From contig NZ_QGOL01000012.1 in assembly GCF_003259255.1 (NCBI RefSeq), positions 159,177 to 223,176 on the forward strand: DNA of 64,000 nucleotides, in the 5' to 3' direction. This stretch comes from Algoriphagus litoralis. Its GTDB lineage: Bacteria; Bacteroidota; Bacteroidia; Cytophagales; Cyclobacteriaceae. Each line of letters opens with the position of its first letter. The stretch's first letter is position 1. The position numbers and the translations under genes were made by a program. This document shows positions 28,259 through 36,078 of this stretch, one piece after another. The notes under the pieces were generated by a model. That model was given only the letters and a program-made list of their open reading frames with translations. It ran no database searches and was not told the DNA's origin.

Positions 28259-29665
28259 ATGGAAAAGACAACATTATTTGATAAAATTTGGGATTCGCAC
28301 GTAGTCAAATCCGTGCCAGCAGGTCCTGACGTATTCTTCATCGATAAGCATTTTATCCATGAAGTCACCTCTCCAGTAGCTTTCCTCAATCTGGAGAAGC
28401 GCGGCATTGGTGTGAAATATCCTGATCGGACGATTGCTACTCCAGATCACAATGTACCCACAGTGGATCAAGATCAGACGATCAAGGATAAGCTTTCCAG
28501 AATGCAGGTGGAGCGCCTGCGGGAGAACTGCGCCAAACACGGCATTGAACTCCATGATCTAGGCTCTGCCCACCACGGTATAGTTCACGTGATCGGTCCA
28601 GAATTGGGAATTACACAGCCGGGAATGACTATTGTCTGTGGAGATTCACATACTTCCACTCACGGAGCCTTTGGGGCGATCGCATTCGGAATCGGAACTT
28701 CTGAAGTGGAGATGGTTCTTGCGACACAGTGCATCATGCAGTCTAAGGCCAAGAAAATGAGGATTTCTGTCAATGGAACTCTTGGTGCCGGAGTGACTTC
28801 CAAGGATATCATCCTATACATCATCTCTAAAATTTCAGCGGCGGGAGCCACTGGGTATTTTGTAGAATATGCAGGTTCAGCTATTCAAAGTCTATCGATG
28901 GAAGCTCGAATGACCATTTGCAACATGTCCATCGAGATGGGTGCCCGTGGTGGATTGATTGCTCCTGATGAGACCACATTCAATTACCTGAAAGGAAAAC
29001 AATATGCCCCAAAAGGTGACGATTGGGATAAGGCAGTGGCTTATTGGAAAACACTAAAAACCGACGAGGGAGCTGTATTTGACCAAGAGTTGGTTTTCGA
29101 AGCAGAAGATATCGAGCCAATGATCACCTATGGAACAAATCCCGGTATGGGAATCAAGGTGATTGGAAATATCCCAACTACTGAAGGAATGGAAGGCTCA
29201 AACAAAACTTCCTACCTGAAATCTTTGGAGTACATGGGATTTGCGCCAGGTGAACCAGTCAAAGGAAAGCTCGTGGACTATGTGTTCGTGGGATCTTGCA
29301 CCAACGGACGAATCGAAGATATTCGTTCCGTTGCTCAGTTTGTAAAAGGTCACAAAAAAGCGGATAACATCACGGCTTGGATTGTACCCGGATCCAAAGA
29401 AGTGGAGAAAATGGCAAACGAAGAGGGCTTGGTGAAAATTCTGGAAGAAGCTGGTTTCGTCCTTCGTCAACCGGGTTGTTCAGCATGTTTGGCTATGAAT
29501 GACGACAAGATTCCTTCAGGAAAATATGCCGTTTCGACGTCAAACAGAAACTTCGAGGGTCGCCAAGGTCCAGGTGCACGCACCATGCTCGCCTCCCCAT
29601 TGACTGTGGCTGCAGTTGCTATCACTGGCCGGATCACTGATCCACGGGAAGTATTTTCCAATTAA
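28259..29665 (+). CDS. leuC: 3-isopropylmalate dehydratase large subunit
   Basis: Aconitase-family [4Fe-4S] enzyme subunit that isomerises 2- to 3-isopropylmalate together with LeuD. The 468-residue protein carries the cluster motifs [13 protein letters not shown] and [13 protein letters not shown], plus [20 protein letters not shown]. It begins two bases after the leuA stop. The 113-base gap to leuD that follows is unusual within this tight operon and holds an inverted repeat. Confidence 0.96.
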   Translation: MEKTTLFDKIWDSHVVKSVPAGPDVFFIDKHFIHEVTSPVAFLNLEKRGIGVKYPDRTIATPDHNVPTVDQDQTIKDKLSRMQVERLRENCAKHGIELHDLGSAHHGIVHVIGPELGITQPGMTIVCGDSHTSTHGAFGAIAFGIGTSEVEMVLATQCIMQSKAKKMRISVNGTLGAGVTSKDIILYIISKISAAGATGYFVEYAGSAIQSLSMEARMTICNMSIEMGARGGLIAPDETTFNYLKGKQYAPKGDDWDKAVAYWKTLKTDEGAVFDQELVFEAEDIEPMITYGTNPGMGIKVIGNIPTTEGMEGSNKTSYLKSLEYMGFAPGEPVKGKLVDYVFVGSCTNGRIEDIRSVAQFVKGHKKADNITAWIVPGSKEVEKMANEEGLVKILEEAGFVLRQPGCSACLAMNDDKIPSGKYAVSTSNRNFEGRQGPGARTMLASPLTVAAVAITGRITDPREVFSN

Positions 29666-29673
29666 GTCTCTTA

Positions 29674-29763
29674 GTTATTAAGTTATTGGTTAAAAGTTAT
29701 TTGTGTTTGGGGTCAAAGCCACTTTCGCACATTCAAGTCACCAATAACTAATAACAAATAACT
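29674..29763. repeat. Inverted AGTTATT-type repeat between leuC and leuD
   Basis: Sequence 29674-29690 pairs with 29740-29755 over 16 bp with a single bulged A (core AGTTATTGGT with ACCAATAACT). An overlapping alternative stem pairs AGTTATTTG (29695-29703) with CAAATAACT (29755-29763). There is no T run, so it is not an obvious terminator. Degenerate repeats of this kind are common between genes in Cytophagales. Possible roles in message stability or partial attenuation are inference. Confidence 0.6.
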
Positions 29764-29778
29764 ACTCTACCAAAAATT

Positions 29779-30369
29779 ATGGCTTACGATAAATTTACCG
29801 TCCTCCGAAGTACCGCGGTTCCATTACCGACTGAAAATGTGGACACTGATCAAATCATCCCTGCACGATTCCTGAAGGCAACCGAGCGTGAAGGTTTTGG
29901 AGACAACTTATTCCGTGATTGGCGATACGATGTTGAGGGCAATCCCAAAAAGGATTTTGTTCTGAATGACCCTACCTTCTCCGGAAAGATTCTGGTGGCA
30001 GGAAAGAATTTCGGTTCGGGTTCCAGTCGTGAGCATGCCGTTTGGGCAATTTACGATTATGGATTTCGCTGTGTAGTGTCCAGCTTTTTTGCAGATATCT
30101 TCAAAAACAACTGCTTGAATATCGGCGTGCTTCCTGTGACCATTTCAGCGGAATTTGCAAATAAGCTTTTTGAAGCAATACAAGCAGAGCCAAAGACCGA
30201 AATCGAAATAAACCTTCCTGAGCAAAAAATCACCCTACTTTCTACAGGCGAGTTTGAGTCCTTTGACATCAACGAATACAAGAAAGACAACATGCAGAAT
30301 GGATTCGACGACATCGACTATTTGCTGAATATGTCTTCCGAAATTGACGCATTTGCAGCGTCCAGATAA
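29779..30369 (+). CDS. leuD: 3-isopropylmalate dehydratase small subunit
   Basis: 196-residue swivel-domain partner of LeuC. Recognisable are VPLPTENVDTDQIIPARFLK, with the usual PxxNVDTDQIIPA core, and GKNFGSGSSREHAVWAI. Length is typical. It is followed seven bases later by the second LeuA-like synthase gene. Confidence 0.96.
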   Translation: MAYDKFTVLRSTAVPLPTENVDTDQIIPARFLKATEREGFGDNLFRDWRYDVEGNPKKDFVLNDPTFSGKILVAGKNFGSGSSREHAVWAIYDYGFRCVVSSFFADIFKNNCLNIGVLPVTISAEFANKLFEAIQAEPKTEIEINLPEQKITLLSTGEFESFDINEYKKDNMQNGFDDIDYLLNMSSEIDAFAASR

Positions 30370-30376
30370 GAAAATA

Positions 30377-32017
30377 ATGGAGGCAAATAGAAGTCATACA
30401 GCTCAACCCTCCAAGGGTTTCAAACCCATGGAGGGTTTGAATGGGCGGCGTATTGAAATCATGGATACCACGCTGAGGGATGGAGAACAGACCTCGGGAG
30501 TTTCTTTTTTGCCTTCTGAAAAGCTCCAAATTGCAAAATTACTGCTTGAGGAATTGAAAGTCGACCGGATCGAAGTCGCTTCTGCCCGAGTATCTGACGG
30601 GGAACTCGAGGGCGTCCAAAAAATAACTTCGTGGGCGGCTCAAAAAGGGTATCTCGATCGGGTGGAGGTGCTTGGCTTTGTCGACACACCAGTATCTGTC
30701 AATTGGATTATGGAAGCTGGCGCAAAAGTGCTGAATCTATTGACCAAAGGCTCTCTAAATCACTTGGTTCACCAGCTGAAAAAAACGCCGGAGCAGCATT
30801 TTGAGGAGATTGCTTACAGTATTTCCTATGCGGATAAAAATGACATTTCGGTCAATGTATATCTTGAAGATTGGTCCAATGGAATGCGCAATTCTCCGGA
30901 ATACACCCTCAATTTGATCGAATTTCTGACTAAGCAACCAGTGAAGCGAATCATGCTTCCAGATACCTTGGGGTTACTTTCTCCAGATGAAGTTCGGGAT
31001 TTCTTTGATTTGATTGTAGGTAAGTTTCCTGAAACGCACTTTGATTTCCATGCACACAATGACTACGATCTTTCTGTAGCCAATGTCATGGAAGGAATTC
31101 TCCATGGTGCATCCGGTATTCACACCACCGTGAATGGTCTTGGCGAACGTGCTGGAAATGCGCCCTTGGAATCAGTGATCGCTGTGATCAAAGACTTCAC
31201 TGACTTCGAAATTGGTGTGCAGGAGCAGAAGATTTTCCGCGTATCCAAGTTGGTGGAGCAGTTTTCCGGTCAGCATATCCCTGCCAATAAGCCAGTGGTC
31301 GGCGAAAATGTCTTTACCCAAACGGCAGGAATTCACGCAGACGGCGACAATAAGAAAAACCTCTATTTCAATGATTTGCTTCCTGAGCGATTTGGACGTC
31401 AACGGAAATATGCGTTGGGAAAAACCTCAGGCAAAGCCAACATCCTGAAAAATCTTGAAGAACTGGGGATTTCCCTAGAAAAAGAAGAGCTCACTCGGGT
31501 GACGCAGCGAATCATTGAGTTGGGAGATAAAAAGGAGCGGGTGACCACAGAAGATTTGCCATACATCATTTCCGATGTGTTGCAAAACAACTCGATTTCC
31601 AAAAATATCAGCATCGAAGGGTATCACATGACCCATTCCAAGGGGTTGAAACCATCCGTTCAGCTTCGATTAAACGTGTATGGTAAGTCGTACGATGCCA
31701 CCGCCACAGGAGATGGACAGTACGATTCCTTCATGAAAGCAGTAAAAAAGATCTATAAATCCCTCAAAAAAGAGCTGCCAAAGCTAATCGATTACCACGT
31801 ATCCATCCCTCCCGGAGGAAAAACCGACGCTTTTGTGGAGACGGTGATCACTTGGGATTATGGAAAAATATTCAAAACCAAAGGGCTCGACCCGGACCAA
31901 ACGGTGGCAGCGATGATGGCTACCGAAAAAATGTTAAACATCGTCGAATCATTCAATACAAACCCAGAAAAAGAATCCGCAAACTATGGAAATGAATATC
32001 GCGCTGTTGCCGGGTGA
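30377..32017 (+). CDS. Second 2-isopropylmalate/citramalate synthase-like enzyme
   Basis: 546-residue HMGL-family condensing enzyme with [20 protein letters not shown], a metal-site FDFHAHNDYDLSVANVM and VNGLGERAGNAPLES, plus a C-terminal LeuA-type allosteric domain. It differs clearly from the LeuA upstream. The subfamily is usually annotated as LeuA2 or citramalate synthase; a CimA-like role would give 2-oxobutyrate for isoleucine through LeuCD and LeuB, all in this operon, and no threonine deaminase gene is present here. Start chosen at 30377 (MEANRSH), seven bases after leuD; the longer frame from 30344 overlaps leuD. It overlaps leuB by 32 bases. Exact substrate is unsure. Confidence 0.8.
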   Translation: MEANRSHTAQPSKGFKPMEGLNGRRIEIMDTTLRDGEQTSGVSFLPSEKLQIAKLLLEELKVDRIEVASARVSDGELEGVQKITSWAAQKGYLDRVEVLGFVDTPVSVNWIMEAGAKVLNLLTKGSLNHLVHQLKKTPEQHFEEIAYSISYADKNDISVNVYLEDWSNGMRNSPEYTLNLIEFLTKQPVKRIMLPDTLGLLSPDEVRDFFDLIVGKFPETHFDFHAHNDYDLSVANVMEGILHGASGIHTTVNGLGERAGNAPLESVIAVIKDFTDFEIGVQEQKIFRVSKLVEQFSGQHIPANKPVVGENVFTQTAGIHADGDNKKNLYFNDLLPERFGRQRKYALGKTSGKANILKNLEELGISLEKEELTRVTQRIIELGDKKERVTTEDLPYIISDVLQNNSISKNISIEGYHMTHSKGLKPSVQLRLNVYGKSYDATATGDGQYDSFMKAVKKIYKSLKKELPKLIDYHVSIPPGGKTDAFVETVITWDYGKIFKTKGLDPDQTVAAMMATEKMLNIVESFNTNPEKESANYGNEYRAVAG

Positions 32018-33053
32018 CGGCATCGGCCCTGAAGTAATTGCTCAGGCAGTGAAAATAGTCAATGCAATTGGGCAAAAATTCGGTCATAAAATAAGCTTTA
32101 AAGAGGGACTTGTAGGTGCATGCGCCATTGATGCTACAGGTGATCCTTATCCTGATGCTACACATGAGATTTGCGCCGCTTCTGATGCTGTACTCTTTGG
32201 TGCGATCGGAGATCCGAAATATGACAATGACCCGAAAGCAAAGGTCAGACCTGAGCAAGGATTGCTTCGGATGCGTCAGAAATTAGGGCTTTTTGCCAAT
32301 GTAAGACCGACTTTTACCTTTCCTTCCTTGGTTCATAAATCTCCATTGAAACTGGATCGCGTGGATGGAGTGGATTTGGTTTTCTTCCGGGAATTGACCG
32401 GAGGGATCTATTTCGGAGAACCAAGAGGCAGAAATGAGCAAGGCACCAAGGCATTTGATACCAATGTGTACAGCAAAGAGGAGATTGTTCGTTTGGCTAG
32501 AATGGGTTTTGAGGCTGCGCAAAAAAGAAGAAAACTTTTGACCTGTGTAGACAAAGCCAACGTGATGGCCACCTCCAGACTTTGGAGAGAAACGGTTCAG
32601 GAACTAGCTCCTGAATATCCGGATGTAAAAGTGGAATACGAGTTCGTAGACGCCGTTGCGATGCGACTGATCCAATGGCCAAAAGCTTATGATGTTTTGA
32701 TCACCGAAAACCTCTTCGGCGACATCTTAACCGACGAAGCTTCCGTGATTTCCGGTTCGATGGGTTTGATGCCTTCCGCATCCTTGGGTTCCAAAGTGAA
32801 GCTATTCGAGCCGATTCATGGTTCCTATCCTCAAGCAGCTGGAAAAGACATCGCAAACCCGCTGGGAACAGTGCTTTCTGCTGCGATGATGTTTGATTAT
32901 GCATTTGATTTGGCGGAAGAAGCGAAAGCTATCAGTGACGTGGTAAACCTTTCGCTAGCTGAAGGCTATGTGACCGAAGATATCGCTGATGGCGGAAAAG
33001 CCTACAAAACTTCTGAAGTAGGAGACTGGTTGGCAGCGAAGATTTTGGGATGA
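31986..33053 (+). CDS. leuB: 3-isopropylmalate dehydrogenase
   Basis: NAD-dependent oxidative decarboxylase, third step of the leucine branch. The 355-residue protein starts NIALLPGDGIGPEVIAQAVK and has VDKANVMATSRLWRE, LFGDILTDEASVISGSMGL (metal-binding aspartates) and EPIHGSYPQAAGKDIANPLG. Starts at 31986 or 31992 (Met3) are both possible; both overlap the preceding gene. It is the last gene of the operon, followed by a terminator. Confidence 0.96.
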   Translation: MEMNIALLPGDGIGPEVIAQAVKIVNAIGQKFGHKISFKEGLVGACAIDATGDPYPDATHEICAASDAVLFGAIGDPKYDNDPKAKVRPEQGLLRMRQKLGLFANVRPTFTFPSLVHKSPLKLDRVDGVDLVFFRELTGGIYFGEPRGRNEQGTKAFDTNVYSKEEIVRLARMGFEAAQKRRKLLTCVDKANVMATSRLWRETVQELAPEYPDVKVEYEFVDAVAMRLIQWPKAYDVLITENLFGDILTDEASVISGSMGLMPSASLGSKVKLFEPIHGSYPQAAGKDIANPLGTVLSAAMMFDYAFDLAEEAKAISDVVNLSLAEGYVTEDIADGGKAYKTSEVGDWLAAKILG

Positions 33054-33074
33054 GTTTTTCCCATTAAAATGAAG

Positions 33075-33103
33075 AAACCACCTCAGGAATGGGGTGGTTT
33101 TTT
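33075..33103 (+). terminator. Terminator of the ilv-leu operon
   Basis: AAACCACCTC (33075-33084) pairs with GGGGTGGTTT (33091-33100) with one T-G pair and a 6-base loop, followed by a T run. Its 3' end touches the stop codon of the convergent PIN gene. Confidence 0.85.
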
Positions 33104-33557
33104 AGTTTAATCTTTCGTTTCTGATTTTCACCAAGTCGACTACTTTGATTCCAAAAGCCTTAGCATAGTCGGAAAGTCTGGAATCTCCGGTAATCAAAAA
33201 ATCACACTCTTTACTTATTTCTAAAACTACTGAATCTGTTAGTCCTAATTCAAAAAATGCATTGGAGTCCATAATTATTTTAGACTCAAGAAATTTTTCT
33301 GTAGACTTCGCTATCAATTCTCTTAGTATTTGGTAATAGGCCCAGCGATGCCCTTTTTGGAAGTTATTCAGCAAGTTGGCAACTTCTGTAAGAACATTCG
33401 GAGTTGTTACAACTTTCCCCAAGTCACCGATCAGAAGTGCCAAATTCTCAAAATCAATCGATTCAAAAATGGAAGTCCGCTTATGCGATGAGATAAGTGA
33501 CTTGTCAATAAGCCCAACTATCAAAAGTATCAGCGCATTGGTATCCACAAAAATCAT
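33102..33557 (-). CDS. PIN-domain protein (putative toxin ribonuclease)
   Basis: 151-residue single-domain PIN protein. The four acidic residues expected of the nuclease centre are visible: Asp5 in FVDTNALI, Glu58 in NVLTEVANLL, Asp108 in LGLTDSVVLEI and Asp125 in LITGDSRLSDYA. It is the second gene of a pair: its ATG overlaps the stop of the upstream 92-residue gene by four bases. That suggests a toxin-antitoxin-like module, but the partner does not look like a DNA-binding VapB. It is somewhat longer than typical VapC toxins (about 130-140 residues). RNA target unknown. Confidence 0.8.
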   Translation of the reverse strand: MIFVDTNALILLIVGLIDKSLISSHKRTSIFESIDFENLALLIGDLGKVVTTPNVLTEVANLLNNFQKGHRWAYYQILRELIAKSTEKFLESKIIMDSNAFFELGLTDSVVLEISKECDFLITGDSRLSDYAKAFGIKVVDLVKIRNERLN

Positions 33558-33832
33558 CCTACCTCTGAAAACATGTAAATCCCCAGCACTTCTTTATTTT
33601 CATCGATTTTTAGACGTTTGTAAACTCTCTCAACCGGGAAAGAAAAAGTTATTGGAGTAATTCCAACAGGTTTATTTTTGTTTGCAACTAGAAATGAGAT
33701 TACCACTTCCCAAATCTTTTGATCTTTTTTGAATTCAACCTGCTCTAGTCTAAAGTCAGGATCAGGTAGACTAACTATTTCGGATAGCACACTTTTAGAT
33801 GCCTCAAATACCTCTTTTAATGAAAGTTCCAT
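33554..33832 (-). CDS. Small partner of the PIN protein, unrecognised
   Basis: 92-residue soluble acidic protein that I cannot assign to a named family. It starts with a helical stretch (LSLKEVFEASKSVLSEIVSL), then a mixed segment RLEQVEFKKDQKIWEVVISF that suggests beta strands with bulky aromatics, then FPVERVYKRLKIDENKEV. No ribbon-helix-helix, AbrB or Phd motif is visible. It is first in a two-gene operon with the PIN gene and overlaps it by four bases, so it may neutralise or direct the nuclease; this is inference from arrangement. Confidence 0.6.
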   Translation of the reverse strand: MELSLKEVFEASKSVLSEIVSLPDPDFRLEQVEFKKDQKIWEVVISFLVANKNKPVGITPITFSFPVERVYKRLKIDENKEVLGIYMFSEVG

Positions 33833-33863
33833 AACTGATTTTTTTCAAATTTAATGAATAACC

Positions 33864-34436
33864 TTAATCCCTCGCCGGATTGATCATGATATGTGCGCGA
33901 TGAGTTCCCGGATCCATGATCCAAGGTAAACCCGGTCCAGCTGGTTTTAGTGGCAAGCCTGTACTTTCCGCGGTTGCCCAAGGAATGTAGACGACAGAGC
34001 GAGTATAGGTGTTTTTGGCATCCCCAGTAGTCCAATTCACGTCTTTTTCTTCAGCAGTCAAGGCATTGAGTAGGCTTCCCTGATCGGGAAGTTTGAGTTT
34101 GCCAGCTTTGGATTCAGCTTCACGGGTAGTGAATATTTCCTGAGCGGTTTTTCCCTCTTTTCTAAGTGTCCAACCGCGCTCCATAAAAGGCTGTGCACTA
34201 ATGTGGTAACTGGAAACAGAAAGTCCCTCACGTGTAGGATCGTCTCCCAAACAAACGGTCTGATTGGTTCCTTTTCGAAGTAAAGTCCCGTCAAAAGCAT
34301 AGACAGTAGCATCAGAACGCTGGTCCTCGGGAGCTGCTAGGAGGGCCATTTTAATCTGAATCTCTTTGGAAGGTCCAGTCTGGGAAAGCACAGGCAGCCA
34401 AGCTACCATCAACATCAGGAAGAAGGGAAGTTTCAT
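33864..34436 (-). CDS. Uncharacterised secreted protein
   Basis: 190-residue exported protein with a signal peptide (residues 1-19, ending in VLSQ). The mature part holds CLGDDPTREGLSVSSYH, AQPFMERGWTLRKEGKTAQE, TAESTGLPLKP and, near the C-terminus, PWIMDPGTHRAHIM. These look like well-conserved blocks of a family I have seen only as hypothetical proteins. No catalytic motif is evident; the Cys and the two His residues could be metal ligands. It stands 32 bases upstream of the PIN pair on the same strand but is probably unrelated. Confidence 0.6.
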   Translation of the reverse strand: MKLPFFLMLMVAWLPVLSQTGPSKEIQIKMALLAAPEDQRSDATVYAFDGTLLRKGTNQTVCLGDDPTREGLSVSSYHISAQPFMERGWTLRKEGKTAQEIFTTREAESKAGKLKLPDQGSLLNALTAEEKDVNWTTGDAKNTYTRSVVYIPWATAESTGLPLKPAGPGLPWIMDPGTHRAHIMINPARD

Positions 34437-34542
34437 AGGTATTTGGATTTAACGCTTAGGGAAAGTACAAAAAGATGAAACCTCCTCCAAAAAAGGGAGT
34501 AAAGCAAGAACCTGATAATCAACTCATCCTCCACATATTTAC

Positions 34543-36078
34543 TTAATTAAGCTCAAGAATCAGGGCAAAATCATCCTCATAGACAACTTTTCGTGGTAAT
34601 TCAATTCCATGATAATCCAGACGGTCAAGGGCCGTGGCTACGATATCGTTGAGATGTAGGAGCTGATCAGGTTTGGTGACCAGCAGATAATCTGCGTAGA
34701 GTTTGGGCTGCTGTAGCGCATGCTGAAAGTCCGGGCTGAAGTGACCCTCCCAAGTCCAGTCTGCGGGAAGTTGGGAAAGCTCAGGGTAGAAGATTGCATC
34801 ATCGCTCAAGATCCTTCCTTTGCCTTTTTCTTTGAAAAAAGCTTGAATTTGGCGAATTGAGGCAGCTCTGGAAGTTTCACCGGGTTGTTGAATTACCTGT
34901 AGTGCCAGACGCTCTTTTTGAGATACAGTTTGGTTGAAGTAGAAGATTTCCAATAAAATCCCCAGAAATGGAATAAGGTAAGCTAAAAATCGAGTGGTAG
35001 GCAAAGTCTTGGATTGAGTGGGATGGAAGAAAACAGCCAAACTTACACCAGTCATCATGGATAGTAGGTTTAAGTGTAAATTCTGAACCTTGTCTGCCGC
35101 AGTCTCAGAAATCACATAAAGCAACGCAAGTACCACAACAGCAGCTGCGGATTTCCCTCGCGTAGCATCCAAAATCAAGAATACACTTAAGGCCGAAACA
35201 AGTCCGATTAAAATCAGGTATCGCAAACTACCTTCGGATATTGCCCGCCAGACCATGAAATCATCCTGAACTAGCGGGAATCTTCCAGAATAGCTATTCC
35301 ATACGTCAGCTAGGCTAGTCTCAAAGTAAAAAAATCCACCTCCGAAGACCCGATTAAGAATCAGAAAGACAAAGATCCCCATCAGAGGGATAAAGCATAC
35401 TAAGAAAATAGAAGAAAAGAAACCGGTGAAGAATTTTCTCCGCTGTGATTCATTGCGGAAAATAGCAGAAGCCTTGGCAAAGAAATTTCCGCTGATCCCT
35501 TTGGCTTTGCCGAATCCCACAAAAAAGAAGATTGGGATCAACATGAGCAATAATTTCAGGAAACCTCTATCCAGCAAAAGGAAAGTTCCTAAAAGCAAAC
35601 TTAGAAAGGTCAGATGAAAGACCGAATACGATCGGATGTATCTCAGAACTAAGCTGAAAAACGAAAAATAAAACACCAAATACAAAGCCAAGCTTCCTCC
35701 ACTGATTCCTGCAAAAAGTAAAACCGGGCTTAACAGAACATAGATTCCCAGCATCTTTTGTTTCTGGTCACCCAGCCAGCTTTTTCGGATCAAAACTGCA
35801 CTCAGCCCCCCCATCAGTAGTGCATTGATCAGATAGCTAGGCTGGATTACTTGGACAAACGAAAAAGCATACGAACCCAAAAACAACAAGGCAGGCTCCG
35901 TAAAGTAAAACGTCCGGAAAAAACTCAGGTCATAGCGGGTGAGATTTTGAATTTTATACTGAATAAAGTAGGCTTCCAAATCTATGAACCCCCGACTTTG
36001 GATCCACAAAGAAGCCAACAAATACAGCGTCGAGAGAATAAGCCAACCCAGAAGGGTGAGAAGCGTGTTCTTTTTCAT
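34543..36078 (-). CDS. Polytopic membrane protein of the exopolysaccharide operon
   Basis: 511-residue integral membrane protein with about ten to twelve hydrophobic segments in residues 8-375 and a C-terminal soluble part (about 390-511) that contains ILSDDAIFYPELSQLPADW. The layout, many helices and a C-terminal globular domain, recalls GT-C-type enzymes or polymer acyltransferases, but I see no diagnostic motif. It overlaps the upstream GT2 synthase gene by four bases and is last in the operon, so a role in making, modifying or moving the same polymer is inferred. Confidence 0.65.
   Translation of the reverse strand: MKKNTLLTLLGWLILSTLYLLASLWIQSRGFIDLEAYFIQYKIQNLTRYDLSFFRTFYFTEPALLFLGSYAFSFVQVIQPSYLINALLMGGLSAVLIRKSWLGDQKQKMLGIYVLLSPVLLFAGISGGSLALYLVFYFSFFSLVLRYIRSYSVFHLTFLSLLLGTFLLLDRGFLKLLLMLIPIFFFVGFGKAKGISGNFFAKASAIFRNESQRRKFFTGFFSSIFLVCFIPLMGIFVFLILNRVFGGGFFYFETSLADVWNSYSGRFPLVQDDFMVWRAISEGSLRYLILIGLVSALSVFLILDATRGKSAAAVVVLALLYVISETAADKVQNLHLNLLSMMTGVSLAVFFHPTQSKTLPTTRFLAYLIPFLGILLEIFYFNQTVSQKERLALQVIQQPGETSRAASIRQIQAFFKEKGKGRILSDDAIFYPELSQLPADWTWEGHFSPDFQHALQQPKLYADYLLVTKPDQLLHLNDIVATALDRLDYHGIELPRKVVYEDDFALILELN

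Noticed and set aside
30003..30560. CRISPR-like or tandem repeats in the ilv-leu region
   Set aside because: Only the single inverted repeat in the leuC-leuD gap was found; no regularly spaced repeats occur anywhere in the window.
33554..33832. VapB antitoxin assignment for the PIN partner
   Set aside because: No AbrB, ribbon-helix-helix or Phd motif is visible, so naming it VapB would be unsupported.
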